Made by a program: the position numbers and the translations under genes. From Schnuerera sp. xch1 (lineage in GTDB: Bacteria > Bacillota > Clostridia > Tissierellales > Tepidimicrobiaceae): DNA of 64,000 bases. The DNA is taken from positions 1-64,000 of the forward strand of contig NZ_JAIOUP010000006.1 of NCBI RefSeq assembly GCF_019931165.1, given 5' to 3'. The notes under the pieces were generated by a model. The model saw only the letters and a program-made list of their open reading frames with translations, was not told the origin of the DNA and ran no database searches. This document shows, piece after piece, positions 32,015 through 41,009 of this stretch (positions within the stretch are counted from its first letter, which is position 1; the number at the start of each line of letters is the position of its first letter).

Positions 32015-32389
32015 ATGGATTGTTTATTTTGTAACAGACAAGATTTAAATATAATAGCAGAAAATGAGTTATGCTTTGCTATATATGACAAATATCCTGT
32101 AAATTTAGGACATATATTAATAGTACCAAAAAGACATTATAAGAATTTTTTTGATTCGACGGAAGAGGAAGTCACTGATATATATAAATTAGCACATAAA
32201 TGTAAAAAAATACTGGATGATAAATACAAACCTACTGGATACAATGTTGGAATTAACATAAATGAATCTGCTGGACAAACTATAATGCATCTTCATGTTC
32301 ACTTAATACCTAGATATAATAATGATGTAATGGACCCAAGAGGAGGAATAAGAAATCTAAAATCTCAGCTTGTACCATATAAAGGATAG
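32015..32389 (+). CDS. HIT family hydrolase
   Basis: A 124-aa histidine-triad protein with the catalytic motif HLHVHLIP and the N-terminal CLFCNRQD. HIT proteins hydrolyse dinucleoside polyphosphates or AMP-linked compounds in the cytoplasm. TTAGGAGAATTAGA before the ATG; strong terminator after. It has no visible operon partners. Confidence 0.95.
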   Translation: MDCLFCNRQDLNIIAENELCFAIYDKYPVNLGHILIVPKRHYKNFFDSTEEEVTDIYKLAHKCKKILDDKYKPTGYNVGININESAGQTIMHLHVHLIPRYNNDVMDPRGGIRNLKSQLVPYKG

Positions 32390-32391
32390 TT

Positions 32392-32428
32392 AAAAGCCAT
32401 TATCTTATAATGGTAATGGCTTTTTCTT
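32392..32428 (+). terminator. terminator of the HIT gene
   Basis: AAAAGCCATTA pairs with TAATGGCTTTT, and the T run continues. Confidence 0.85.
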
Positions 32429-32530
32429 TTGCAGAGGGTTAATACAATTGGTGAATTTTAAAATAAATGATATAATTAGCATAAAATGGTTATTTAAGCT
32501 AACTATTTTAATAGGAAAGGAGACCTATTA

Positions 32531-33823
32531 TTGAAATATATTAATAAGATTATTTTAATAATAGTACTTTTTATATGGCAACCATCATTCGCTAATAATG
32601 AAGACATAATCATAGTAGGAGGAGATAGAAATTATCCACCATATGAATATGTAGATGAAAATGGAGATTATAGAGGATTTAATGTGGATATAATGAGGGC
32701 TTTAGCTTTAGAACTTGGAATAGACATAAGACTTGAACCTATGGACTGGCAAGAAGCAATAGAGGCTTTGGGAAAAGGGGAGATAGATGCTATACAAGGA
32801 ATGAGTTATAATGAAGCTAGAGGCAAAAAATATGAGTTTTCAGAAAAACACTTAGAAAATTCCCTTATATATTTTGTGCGAGAAGAAGACCCATTTATAT
32901 TTGAACTTAGTGATTTGGAAGGCAAAAAGGTAGCTGTGCAGAGGAATGACCTTGCTGAAGATGCTTTGTCTGAATTAGATAATGTGGAATTAGTAATATC
33001 TTTAGATTTAGAAGAATCATTGGACAAACTTATAAATAATGAAGTAGATGTGGTACTAGGAAGTAAATTAGTAGGTTCTTACATAATGAGGGAAAAAGGG
33101 CTTGCAGATGAAATAAAAATGGTAGGTTATGAATTTAATCAAACACCTTATTGTATAGCTTTTGAAAAAGGAAATTATAAACTTAAATATAAATTTAATA
33201 GAGCCCTTAGAGACTTAAAAAATGATGGTATATATCAGAAAATATATGAGAAATGGTTTGGCCAAGAAGAAATAGCTAATCTTCAGGATCTTAAATATGC
33301 CATATATATTCTTTCTGTTACTGTTATTGGGTTTTTAGCTGTCTCTTCATTTATATATAGAATTAATAAAAAGCTTAAAAGAGAAGTGGCAAGAAGAACA
33401 GAAGAACTAAATTTAAAAAACAAGGAATTAGAAGAAAAACAAAAGATAATAGAGGAAAATTATAGATTTAAAAAACAAATATTGGACAACCTAGGCATTG
33501 GTCTTATAACATTTGACAAAGATGGTAATATAACCACAATAAATAAGGATTGCAAGGAGCTTTTAAAAATAGATCAAGAATTAATTGGAGAAAAGTATTT
33601 TAAATGTAAGTTGAGTAGATTTTTTGATATAGATAAAATACAAAGCTGTGTAAAAGATGGTAAAAAATATAGATATATAGAAAAAACCTTTACACGTAAT
33701 AATGAAGAATTTACTTTTGCCTATACCTTATGGCCACTATATGAAGATAATGATAACCATATGGGAGGGGTTTTAACTTTTAGGGATATAACAGAGAGGT
33801 TATTATGTATGAAAAGAAATTAA
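32531..33823 (+). CDS. sensor part of a two-component system: solute-binding domain, membrane helix, PAS
   Basis: A 430-aa protein with a signal peptide (1-21), an amino-acid-type periplasmic binding domain (SBP_bac_3, about 27-245; DRNYPPYEYVDENGDYRGF and AIQGMSYNEARGKKYEFS), a membrane helix (about 256-277), a coiled coil (about 280-315) and a PAS domain (about 318-420; FRDITER at the end). It stops just where a kinase domain should begin; the kinase is in the next frame, overlapping by 19 bases. TTG start behind AAAGGAGACC. The ligand is probably an amino acid or similar small molecule. Confidence 0.85.
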   Translation: MKYINKIILIIVLFIWQPSFANNEDIIIVGGDRNYPPYEYVDENGDYRGFNVDIMRALALELGIDIRLEPMDWQEAIEALGKGEIDAIQGMSYNEARGKKYEFSEKHLENSLIYFVREEDPFIFELSDLEGKKVAVQRNDLAEDALSELDNVELVISLDLEESLDKLINNEVDVVLGSKLVGSYIMREKGLADEIKMVGYEFNQTPYCIAFEKGNYKLKYKFNRALRDLKNDGIYQKIYEKWFGQEEIANLQDLKYAIYILSVTVIGFLAVSSFIYRINKKLKREVARRTEELNLKNKELEEKQKIIEENYRFKKQILDNLGIGLITFDKDGNITTINKDCKELLKIDQELIGEKYFKCKLSRFFDIDKIQSCVKDGKKYRYIEKTFTRNNEEFTFAYTLWPLYEDNDNHMGGVLTFRDITERLLCMKRN

Positions 33824-34488
33824 ACCAAAAAGACAAAATGGAATCTTTAGGTAGATTAGTCTCAGGAATAGCCCATGAAATAAGGAATCCACTTACAGCT
33901 ATTAAAACATATATAGACTTACTACCAATGAAGTATGATAACGAAAAATTTAGGGCTAAAATTACGAACCAAGTACCAAAAGAAATAGATAGGTTAAACA
34001 ATCTCCTATTAGAATTGTTAGATTACTCTAAGCCTAAGGAAATGAAAAAAGAAATCATAAAATTTAAAGAACTAATAGATGGAATAAGAGAGCTTTTTAT
34101 AACAAAACTGAACAAGGAAAATATAATACTAAATTGTGATATAGATGATGTAAGTATTTATGGAGATAAGCAACAGGTAAAACAGATATTAATAAATCTT
34201 CTTATAAACAGTATTGAGGCTATAGAAGGTAAAGGCAACATAAATTTAATAGTAAAAGAAGAAGGAAATTCAATTATAGTAACCATAGAAGACGATGGAG
34301 AAGGAATAGAGGAAAAAAATTTAAAGACTATATTTGATCCTTTCTATACAACGAAGCCAACTGGAACAGGACTTGGGCTTTTTATATCTTATAAATATAT
34401 AAAGGAAAATGAAGGAGAAATAAAGATAAAGAGTAAAAAAGGACAGGGAACTAGGATAGATATTACATTTAAAAAAGCTGAAGAATAG
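33805..34488 (+). CDS. histidine kinase catalytic part (HisKA and HATPase)
   Basis: A 227-aa fragment-like kinase with dimerisation helix and phosphorylated His in SGIAHEIRNPLTAIK (H24), and the ATP-binding boxes ILINLLINSIEAIEG, DDGEGIEE and TGTGLGLFIS. It has no sensor or membrane part. One extra base between the two frames would fuse it to the upstream protein into one typical sensor kinase of about 655 aa. GAGAGG sits 6 bases before the ATG, so separate translation by coupling is also possible. Its partner is the next gene. Confidence 0.85.
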   Translation: MYEKKLNQKDKMESLGRLVSGIAHEIRNPLTAIKTYIDLLPMKYDNEKFRAKITNQVPKEIDRLNNLLLELLDYSKPKEMKKEIIKFKELIDGIRELFITKLNKENIILNCDIDDVSIYGDKQQVKQILINLLINSIEAIEGKGNINLIVKEEGNSIIVTIEDDGEGIEEKNLKTIFDPFYTTKPTGTGLGLFISYKYIKENEGEIKIKSKKGQGTRIDITFKKAEE

Positions 34489-34500
34489 GGGGAATTAACT

Positions 34501-35850
34501 TTGGCAAAAGTACTTATAGTTGATGATGAAAAATCTATATGTGATTCTCTTACATTTGCATTAGAAGATGATTATGAAGTTATGTCAATCCAAAATCCAA
34601 ATGAAGTTAAAGATATATTAGAAAAGGATAATATAGATATAGTACTTTTAGACCTTAAAATAGGTAATATAAATGGAATAGATGTGTTGAGAGAAATTAA
34701 AAATATAGATGAAGAAATACAAGTAATTATAATGACTGCATTTGGAAGTATAAAATCATCTGTTAAAGCTATACAAGAAGGGGCTAGCCATTACATAACA
34801 AAGCCAATAGATATGGAAGAACTATTTGTTTTTATAAAGAAGGCATTAGAACATAAAAAAATTAGTTTATCTTTAAAGAATTTAAAGGAAGTTATAAATA
34901 GAGATTTTGGAATAGATGGAATAATAGGTAAATCAGAGGCATTATATTCTGTATTAGAGAAAGTAAATAAAATAAAGGATTTAGACACAACCATTTTAAT
35001 AACTGGAGAAAGTGGTACAGGAAAAGATCTAATAGCTAAAGCTCTTCATTTTAAAAGCAATAGAAAAGATGAAAATATGGAGATAATAAACTGTGCTGCA
35101 ATACCCAGCGATTTGTTAGAAAGTGAATTGTTTGGATATGAAAAAGGTGCATTTACTGGGGCGGAGAGAAAGAAATTAGGGAAATTTCAATTAGCCGATA
35201 AGGGTACTTTATTTTTAGACGAAATAGGAGAAATGGATTTACAGCTACAATCTAAGATATTAAGAGTAGTAGAAGATATGACGGTAACACCTCTAGGTGG
35301 AGAAAAAGGTGTAAAAATTAATACTAGGATAGTTGCGGCAACAAATAAGGATTTAGAAGAAGAAGTTAAAAAGGGAAGCTTTAGAGAAGATTTATATTAT
35401 AGATTAAATGTAATAACATTGGAACTTCCTCCCTTAAGAGAGAGAGTAGGAGATATACCTATACTTTTAAGTTATTTTTTGGATATATATAATAAAAAGT
35501 TAGACAAAAATATTAAAAGATTTGACAAGGAAGTAATAAAAGAACTTAAAAACTATAATTTTCCGGGAAATATTAGAGAATTGGAAAATTTAGTCGAAAG
35601 ATTGGTTGCACTTTCTGATAAAGAATATATAGAATTAGAAGATCTTCCTAAGAAATATATAGGACATACACCGACAATAAATAGTGATGAAAATATTATT
35701 ATTAAAATAGGGTCTACTTTAGAGGAAATAGAAAAGAAATCAATAGAAGAAACGTTGAAATATTTTGATGGCAATAAAAAAAGAACGGCAGAATGTTTAG
35801 AAATAAGTGAAAGGAGTCTACATTACAAAGTTAAAAAATACAATATATAA
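34501..35850 (+). CDS. sigma-54-dependent response regulator (NtrC family)
   Basis: A 449-aa regulator. The receiver domain (1-120) has D8, D9 and phospho-acceptor D51. The AAA+ domain (about 143-380) has Walker A GESGTGKD, the sigma-54 contact loop GAFTGAE and DEIGEMD. A Fis-type helix-turn-helix closes it (KRTAECLEISERSLHYKVKK). It opens sigma-54 promoters when phosphorylated. TTG start behind GGGGGAATTAAC. A sigma-54 promoter lies 150 bases downstream. Confidence 0.95.
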   Translation: MAKVLIVDDEKSICDSLTFALEDDYEVMSIQNPNEVKDILEKDNIDIVLLDLKIGNINGIDVLREIKNIDEEIQVIIMTAFGSIKSSVKAIQEGASHYITKPIDMEELFVFIKKALEHKKISLSLKNLKEVINRDFGIDGIIGKSEALYSVLEKVNKIKDLDTTILITGESGTGKDLIAKALHFKSNRKDENMEIINCAAIPSDLLESELFGYEKGAFTGAERKKLGKFQLADKGTLFLDEIGEMDLQLQSKILRVVEDMTVTPLGGEKGVKINTRIVAATNKDLEEEVKKGSFREDLYYRLNVITLELPPLRERVGDIPILLSYFLDIYNKKLDKNIKRFDKEVIKELKNYNFPGNIRELENLVERLVALSDKEYIELEDLPKKYIGHTPTINSDENIIIKIGSTLEEIEKKSIEETLKYFDGNKKRTAECLEISERSLHYKVKKYNI

Positions 35851-35881
35851 TGAATTTGAATAAAATACTGAAAATTTTTGT

Positions 35882-35910
35882 AAGACTGCAAATTTTGCAG
35901 TCTTTTGTTT
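35882..35910 (+). terminator. terminator of the response regulator gene
   Basis: AAGACTGCA pairs with TGCAGTCTT, followed by TTGTTTTA. Confidence 0.8.
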
Positions 35911-36006
35911 TACTAAATATAACTGTAATGCTTTTAATAGTATATTAAAAATTTTTCAACCATTAAAAATGCTTGCATGTAGAATTTACTTTAGGAATAA
36001 TAAAAA

Positions 36007-36024
36007 TTGGAATGACTTTTGCTA
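36007..36024 (+). promoter_or_regulatory. sigma-54 promoter of the YjiH-type gene
   Basis: TTGG (36007-36010), exactly 10 bases, then GC in TTTTGCTA. This is the -24/-12 spacing of sigma-54 (GG-N10-GC). The adjacent gene encodes a sigma-54 activator. Confidence 0.75.
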
Positions 36025-36067
36025 TATTATGTAGACAGATACAATCGAATAAAGAGGAGGTAGTATT

Positions 36068-37534
36068 GTGCAAGCAGTTGATAAAAGATCTAACCAAGAT
36101 ATTAGTTATGAAGATTTAAATCTAAATGACCCTAAGGTGATAGATTCTTTGACTCTTGACAAAAAACAATACAGAAAAGGATTAGTACAATTTCTATTTT
36201 TTACAGTAACAGCAATCTTAATATTCTTCGTACCATTTAATATAAATGGAAAGTCAGGTCAAATATTATTTGGAGTCATTTATAACGGAATTATTAATCT
36301 TTTAGGAAACTTTGGATTATGGCTAGTAACTTTTATTCTTTTAAGCAATGGTATAGTAAGTTTTTATGGGAAATATTGGGCTAAAGAAGGAACTAAATTG
36401 TATGATTATTATAAGGGAGATTCAATAATTCATCCAATATTATATCTATTAGGTGGAATATTTGCCGTAATGTTTTCCTTAAGTACTACTATGGGATTGA
36501 ATATGCCTGAGATAATTGTAGGACCTAAGACAGGAGAAATGGTTATACCACCAGTAGTTTTAGGAGTTGCATGGATTATCCCAGTAGGAGCTTTCTTTAT
36601 GCCATTTCTTACTGAATATGGTTGCATAGACTTTTTTGGTGTTTTGTTGGAACCTTTAATGAGACCATTATTTAAAATTCCAGGCAAAGCAGCAGTTGAT
36701 GCTACGGCATCCTTTGTTGGTTCTACATCAATGGCAATTATAATGACAAGCAGACTCTATAAATCCAATACTTATACTAAGAGAGAGGCCTGTCTAATAG
36801 CGACAAGTTTTAGTGCAGTAAGTGTTGGATATGCGGTTTTAGTTACAGAAACTGCAGGCCTTGCTGATCACTTTTTAGAAACATATTTTTCATCTTTTAT
36901 ATTAGCATTTATAGTAGCCGCTATAGTGGGAAGAATACGGCCACTATCAAGGAAAGAAGATGTATATTATAATGGGAAGATACAGACAGAAGAAGAAAGA
37001 AAGATAGGAACAAAATTTGAAGCACCTAATAAAATGCTTAAAAAAGGTGTAGATAGAGCAGTAAAAAGAGCATATACATCAGGGAAGTTACTTCCAATAG
37101 TAAAAGATAGTTTAGTTGAAGGAATTATTATTGTACCGAAAGTAATAACTCTTCTATGCTCCATAGGTATTATAGGTATGATATTAGCTCGTTATACTCC
37201 ATTCTTTAAAATAATAGGATATATATTTTTACCATTAATCAAATTATTACAAGTTCCAGATGCTTTGGAAGTTGCTGCAGCAATACCTGCAGGAGTTACT
37301 GAGATGTTTTTACCTGTATTAACTATAGCAGATAGAGTTGATATTATAGCGATAGGAGCTAGATATTTCATAACAGCAGTATCAATGGTCCAAATTATAT
37401 TCTTAGCAGAATCAGTTGTAGTTGTTATGACAACAGGAATTCCTCTAAAATTTAGGGAATTGATGATTATATTTTTAGAAAGAACATTTATTGCAATGCC
37501 ATTTGCAGCATTATTTATGCATATATTATTTTAA
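36068..37534 (+). CDS. YjiH family membrane transporter-like protein
   Basis: A 488-aa integral membrane protein with about 9-10 helices and Gate-like domains (GAFFMPFLTEYGCIDFFGVL, AIPAGVTEMFLPVL). YjiH-family genes often sit beside histidine or other amino-acid degradation genes and are thought to transport the substrate; this is inference. AGAGGAGGT before the GTG/ATG region; GTG start at 36068. Driven by the sigma-54 promoter upstream and followed by glutamate formiminotransferase. Confidence 0.85.
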   Translation: MQAVDKRSNQDISYEDLNLNDPKVIDSLTLDKKQYRKGLVQFLFFTVTAILIFFVPFNINGKSGQILFGVIYNGIINLLGNFGLWLVTFILLSNGIVSFYGKYWAKEGTKLYDYYKGDSIIHPILYLLGGIFAVMFSLSTTMGLNMPEIIVGPKTGEMVIPPVVLGVAWIIPVGAFFMPFLTEYGCIDFFGVLLEPLMRPLFKIPGKAAVDATASFVGSTSMAIIMTSRLYKSNTYTKREACLIATSFSAVSVGYAVLVTETAGLADHFLETYFSSFILAFIVAAIVGRIRPLSRKEDVYYNGKIQTEEERKIGTKFEAPNKMLKKGVDRAVKRAYTSGKLLPIVKDSLVEGIIIVPKVITLLCSIGIIGMILARYTPFFKIIGYIFLPLIKLLQVPDALEVAAAIPAGVTEMFLPVLTIADRVDIIAIGARYFITAVSMVQIIFLAESVVVVMTTGIPLKFRELMIIFLERTFIAMPFAALFMHILF

Positions 37535-37586
37535 TATATTGATGTATAAATTAATAAAACTTATTATAAATAGGAGGGAAAGGAAT

Positions 37587-38510
37587 ATGACAAAAAAATA
37601 TATTTTAGCAGTACCAAATTTTAGTGAAGGCAGAAATCAAGAAGTTGTCGATACTGTAGCAAATGAAATCAAAAAAAGAGAAGGAGTAAAATTAGTAACT
37701 TGTGAACCAGAACATGATTTTAATAGAACAGTGCTTACAATTATAGGAGAACCAGAACCATTAAAAGAAGCTTTGCTTGCAATGGCTGCAAAATCATACG
37801 AATTAATTGATATGACAAAACAAGAAGGTACTCATCCTAGAATAGGAGCCCAAGATACTATACCTCTATTTCCGCTGATGAATATAACTTTAGAAGAATG
37901 TAAAGAATTAGCAGAAGAAATAGGAAAGAAATTACACGAAAGACACCAGGTTCCAATTTATTTCTCGGGGGAAAATGCAAGAACGGAAAATAAAAAGAGT
38001 ATATCGTATATAAGAAAGGGACAATATGAAGGATTAAAAGCTCTATTAGAAGATGAAAATCATCCAGACCATGAAGATAGAAAGCCAGATTTATCTACAG
38101 ATGGAAAGTTAAGCGATAAATTAGGTGCCACTATAGTAAGTGCTGATATGGAAGGATTAACAGCATATAATGTGTTCTTGTCTACTGAAGATATAAAAAT
38201 TGCTAAAGCAATAGCAAAAGCTTTAAGAGGACCAAGTGGAGGATTCTCTACGATAAGATCAGTAGGAATCAAATTCCCAGAAAGAGATGGAGTAGTTGTT
38301 TCCATGAATCTATTCGATTGTAGTAAAACTCCAATCTATAGAGCATTTGAATTTGTAAAACAAGAAGCCAAAAGATATGGAGTGGCTGTTACAGGTTCAG
38401 AATTAGTAGGCCCTGTAAAATTAGATTATCTTTTAAATAATCTAGAGTATTATCTAGGATTACAAGAATTTAATAAAGAACAGATATTAGAGCATCACTT
38501 ACTTAAGTAA
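37587..38510 (+). CDS. ftcD: glutamate formimidoyltransferase (FtcD N-terminal type)
   Basis: A 307-aa enzyme that moves the formimino group from formiminoglutamate, an intermediate of histidine breakdown, to tetrahydrofolate. The family start (AVPNFSEGRNQEVVD) and motifs (THPRIGAQDTIPLFPL, GPSGGFSTIRSVGI, GSELVGPVKLDYLL) are present. The cyclodeaminase half is absent, as in stand-alone FtcD. TAGGAGGGAAAGGAAT before the ATG at 37587. It probably shares the sigma-54 transcript with the YjiH-type gene. Confidence 0.92.
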   Translation: MTKKYILAVPNFSEGRNQEVVDTVANEIKKREGVKLVTCEPEHDFNRTVLTIIGEPEPLKEALLAMAAKSYELIDMTKQEGTHPRIGAQDTIPLFPLMNITLEECKELAEEIGKKLHERHQVPIYFSGENARTENKKSISYIRKGQYEGLKALLEDENHPDHEDRKPDLSTDGKLSDKLGATIVSADMEGLTAYNVFLSTEDIKIAKAIAKALRGPSGGFSTIRSVGIKFPERDGVVVSMNLFDCSKTPIYRAFEFVKQEAKRYGVAVTGSELVGPVKLDYLLNNLEYYLGLQEFNKEQILEHHLLK

Positions 38511-38517
38511 AATCTAA

Positions 38518-38550
38518 AAAGCTACTGAGAAAATACTCAGTAGTTTTTTA
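38518..38550 (+). terminator. terminator of ftcD
   Basis: CTACTGAG pairs with CTCAGTAG, followed by TTTTTT. Confidence 0.85.
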
Positions 38551-38634
38551 GTATGCTTGGCATGGGCAATAACCTAATAGTGCAACTTCTACTACTAATG
38601 TAAATACTAGATTAGTACCCATGGATATTGCCAT
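38548..38634 (-). CDS. possible 28-aa peptide downstream of the cupin gene
   Basis: On the minus strand, 9 bases after the cupin stop, a short frame encodes MAISMGTNLVFT, a hydrophobic stretch and GYCPCQAY. It lacks a convincing ribosome site and could only be made by coupling. It is mentioned because it fills the gap and looks like small coat-type peptides. Weak. Confidence 0.2.
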   Translation of the reverse strand: MAISMGTNLVFTLVVEVALLGYCPCQAY

Positions 38635-38643
38635 CATTCAATA

Positions 38644-39132
38644 TTATTCATACATTTCAGCATCTTCTTTAGTCCTATGAACTGTACCATGTGGGTGCTC
38701 AGGAGGCGCATATATAGAATAAAGTTTAATTGGTATGTTACCTGTGTTAACTAGGTTATGCCATGTTCCTGCAGGTATGAGTATTACATAGTCATCACGG
38801 ACTCTTCTTCGGAAAGTTAAGTTATCTCTTCTGTTTCCCATCATAGCAATTCCTTCACCTTGTTCAATACGAATGAATTGATCAACGTCAGGATGCATTT
38901 CTAAACCAATATCATCACCGACATTAATACTCATCAGTGTAAGCTGTAGATAGCTACCTGTCCACAGTGCAAGACGGAAATAGTTATTTCTTTTTGCTGC
39001 TTCTTCTATATTAGTTACAAAAGGATAAGGGCCATAGTCTCTTAATCTAATGGGATATCTATCATGGTTTGGGTAGCGTCCTGGTCTATTATCCCAGTAA
39101 GGGCATGGATATGACCTATAATCATCATACAT
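38644..39132 (-). CDS. cupin domain protein, possibly spore-associated
   Basis: A 162-aa protein with a Tyr/Pro/Arg-rich N-terminus (MYDDYRSYPCPYWDNRPGRY) and one cupin domain (GLEMHPDVDQFIRIEQGEG; IPAGTWHNLVNTG), which keeps metal-binding His/Glu residues. The unusual N-terminus recalls spore-coat proteins, but the role and substrate are unknown. The ATG at 39132 has AAAGGAGTG 6 bases upstream; an earlier ATG at 39150 sits before that site and was rejected. Confidence 0.8.
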   Translation of the reverse strand: MYDDYRSYPCPYWDNRPGRYPNHDRYPIRLRDYGPYPFVTNIEEAAKRNNYFRLALWTGSYLQLTLMSINVGDDIGLEMHPDVDQFIRIEQGEGIAMMGNRRDNLTFRRRVRDDYVILIPAGTWHNLVNTGNIPIKLYSIYAPPEHPHGTVHRTKEDAEMYE

Positions 39133-39257
39133 AATGTTCACTCCTTTCATAGTTTCTATGATATTATATGTCCAATTTTTAATAGACGTGCTTTAAAAAA
39201 CAATTAATTTGATATATTAAGGGTAAAATAACCTTATAAACTATAAGAGGTGATATT

Positions 39258-39695
39258 ATGTGTGAAAAACCAAACAAAGAGAAATTAAAGAAAAAATTGA
39301 CTCCAATCCAATATAGAGTGACTCAAGAAAATGGTACAGAAAGACCTTTTGAAAATGAGTTTTGGAACCATGAAGAAGAAGGAATATATGTGGATATTGT
39401 CTCAGGTGAGCCCTTGTTTAGCTCTAAAGATAAATATGATGCAGGCTGTGGCTGGCCTAGTTTTACAAAACCAATCGATAAGGAAAATATCAAAGAAAAG
39501 TTTGATACTAGTCATGGAATGAGAAGGACAGAAGTTAGAAGCAAAGATGGAGACTCTCATCTAGGCCATGTATTTACAGACGGCCCTAGGGATAAAGGCG
39601 GTCTAAGATATTGTATCAATAGTGCTGCATTAAGGTTTATCAAGAAAGAGGATATGGAAAAGGAAGGTTATGGTGAGTATTTAAGATTATTTTAA
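39258..39695 (+). CDS. msrB: peptide-methionine (R)-S-oxide reductase MsrB
   Basis: A 145-aa repair enzyme that reduces methionine-R-sulphoxide in proteins. Conserved motifs [25 protein letters not shown] and the active-site Cys in [11 protein letters not shown] are seen. The CxxC zinc pairs found in many MsrB proteins are absent. AAGAGGTGATATT before the ATG. No MsrA fusion. A short copy of part of this gene lies at 42782-42820. Confidence 0.95.
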   Translation: MCEKPNKEKLKKKLTPIQYRVTQENGTERPFENEFWNHEEEGIYVDIVSGEPLFSSKDKYDAGCGWPSFTKPIDKENIKEKFDTSHGMRRTEVRSKDGDSHLGHVFTDGPRDKGGLRYCINSAALRFIKKEDMEKEGYGEYLRLF

Positions 39696-39716
39696 ATTAG
39701 TAATCAAGCTTTATCC

Positions 39717-39745
39717 TTGACAAATGACTGAATATAGTATATTCT
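39717..39745 (+). promoter_or_regulatory. sigma-A promoter of the thiamine operon
   Basis: TTGACA (39717-39722), a 17-base spacer and TATTCT (39740-39745), just before the riboswitch. Confidence 0.75.
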
Positions 39746-39756
39746 AAAATTAAAAA

Positions 39757-39845
39757 TAGGGTGCTCGATATATCGGGCTGAGAAGAGAAGAATAACCTCT
39801 CTAACCGTTTAACCTGATCTGGGTAATGCCAGCGTAGGGATTATA
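39757..39845 (+). ncRNA. TPP (thi-box) riboswitch
   Basis: The conserved parts are present: GGGTGC at the start, GGGCTGAGAAGA, and ACCTGATCTGGGTAATGCCAGCGTAGGGA. It binds thiamine pyrophosphate and should turn the operon off. Confidence 0.96.
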
Positions 39846-39878
39846 ATATAGTATTTATTTTTGAATGTAAGTATACTT

Positions 39879-39914
39879 AATCCTTTCTAGCTATTAGTCA
39901 GAAAGGATTTTTTA
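39879..39914 (+). terminator. TPP-riboswitch terminator
   Basis: AATCCTTTCT (39879-39888) pairs with AGAAAGGATT (39900-39909), followed by T's. It lies between the aptamer and the first gene. Confidence 0.85.
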
Positions 39915-39956
39915 ATTTCCAATTTAAATATAATTAAAATAAAGGAGGAATTTGTG

Positions 39957-40253
39957 ATGAATGCAAGTGTTGCTATTCAAGTATTGCCAAAGGTTGAATC
40001 AAATGAGGAGATATGTGCAATTGTAGATGAGGTTATTGCATATATTAAAAGCACAGGATTGTCCTATTATGTAGGTCCATTTGAAACTACAATAGAAGGA
40101 GAATTTGAAGAATTGATGGATATTGTAAAAGAGTGTCAATATATTGCTATTAAAAAAGGATGTCCATCTGTAATGTCCTATGTAAAGATATGTTTTAAAC
40201 CAGAAGGTGGTGTACTCACTATTGATCAAAAGGTTACAAAACATCACAACTAA
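39957..40253 (+). CDS. thiamine-binding YkoF/MTH1187-type protein
   Basis: A 98-aa protein (MNASVAIQVLPKV, GLSYYVGPFETTIEGEFEEL) of the YkoF/MTH1187 family that binds thiamine or its pyrimidine precursor HMP. First gene after the TPP riboswitch. AAAGGAGGAATTTGTG before ATG 39957. Its end overlaps the next gene, so the two are coupled. Confidence 0.88.
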   Translation: MNASVAIQVLPKVESNEEICAIVDEVIAYIKSTGLSYYVGPFETTIEGEFEELMDIVKECQYIAIKKGCPSVMSYVKICFKPEGGVLTIDQKVTKHHN

Positions 40254-40995
40254 AATATCATCTTACATAGCAATAGCAGGTATAATTATTATATGGCAAC
40301 TTATATCCATTATGGAGATTATACCGAGATATATGTTGCCGTCACCTGTAGATGTTATAAGAGCTTTTATATTAGATTTTCCACTTCTTATGCACCATTC
40401 AAAGACTACATTATTAGAAGCTTTTTTCGGATTGAGTATTGGAATATTACTGGGATTTATAGTAGCTGTTGTCATGGATAGATTTCATTTTGCATATAAG
40501 GCTATTTATCCAGTATTAATTATTACTCAAACTGTACCAACAGTAGCTATTGCACCTTTGCTTGTATTATGGTTAGGTTATGGCATGGCACCAAAGATAA
40601 CATTGATTGTAATTGTAACTTTTTTTCCCATTACAATTGGTTTATTGGATGGTTTTATGTCAGCAGAACATGACGCCATAAAACTGCTTAAATCTATGAA
40701 TGCTTCAGAAGGACAGATATTTAAGCATATAAAATTACCAAGTTCTATATCCCATTTTTTTGCTAGTTTAAGAATTTCTGTATCCTATTCTGTAGTGGGA
40801 GCAGTAATTTCTGAATGGCTTGGTGGATTTGATGGTCTAGGTGTATATATGACAAGGGTCAAAAAATCATATTCTTTTGATAAAATGTTTGCAGTAATTC
40901 TACTTATATCCTTTATCAGTTTATTGTTGATGAAAGGAGTTGCAGTTTTGCAAAAGATTAGTATGCCTTGGGCTGGTAAGGAAAAAAATTTATAA
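40222..40995 (+). CDS. thiX: ABC transporter permease for thiamine precursor (ThiX-like)
   Basis: A membrane permease of about 257 aa with six helices and the EAA-type loop (LLKSMNASEGQIFKHIKLP). It resembles ThiX, which carries HMP-type precursors with ThiY and ThiZ. The start is uncertain: the TTG at 40222, 11 bases after AAGGTGG, is preferred over the GTG at 40207, which overlaps that site. It overlaps the preceding gene by 32 bases. Confidence 0.88.
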   Translation: MIKRLQNITTKISSYIAIAGIIIIWQLISIMEIIPRYMLPSPVDVIRAFILDFPLLMHHSKTTLLEAFFGLSIGILLGFIVAVVMDRFHFAYKAIYPVLIITQTVPTVAIAPLLVLWLGYGMAPKITLIVIVTFFPITIGLLDGFMSAEHDAIKLLKSMNASEGQIFKHIKLPSSISHFFASLRISVSYSVVGAVISEWLGGFDGLGVYMTRVKKSYSFDKMFAVILLISFISLLLMKGVAVLQKISMPWAGKEKNL

Positions 40996-41009
40996 AAAGG
41001 AGAATAAAT

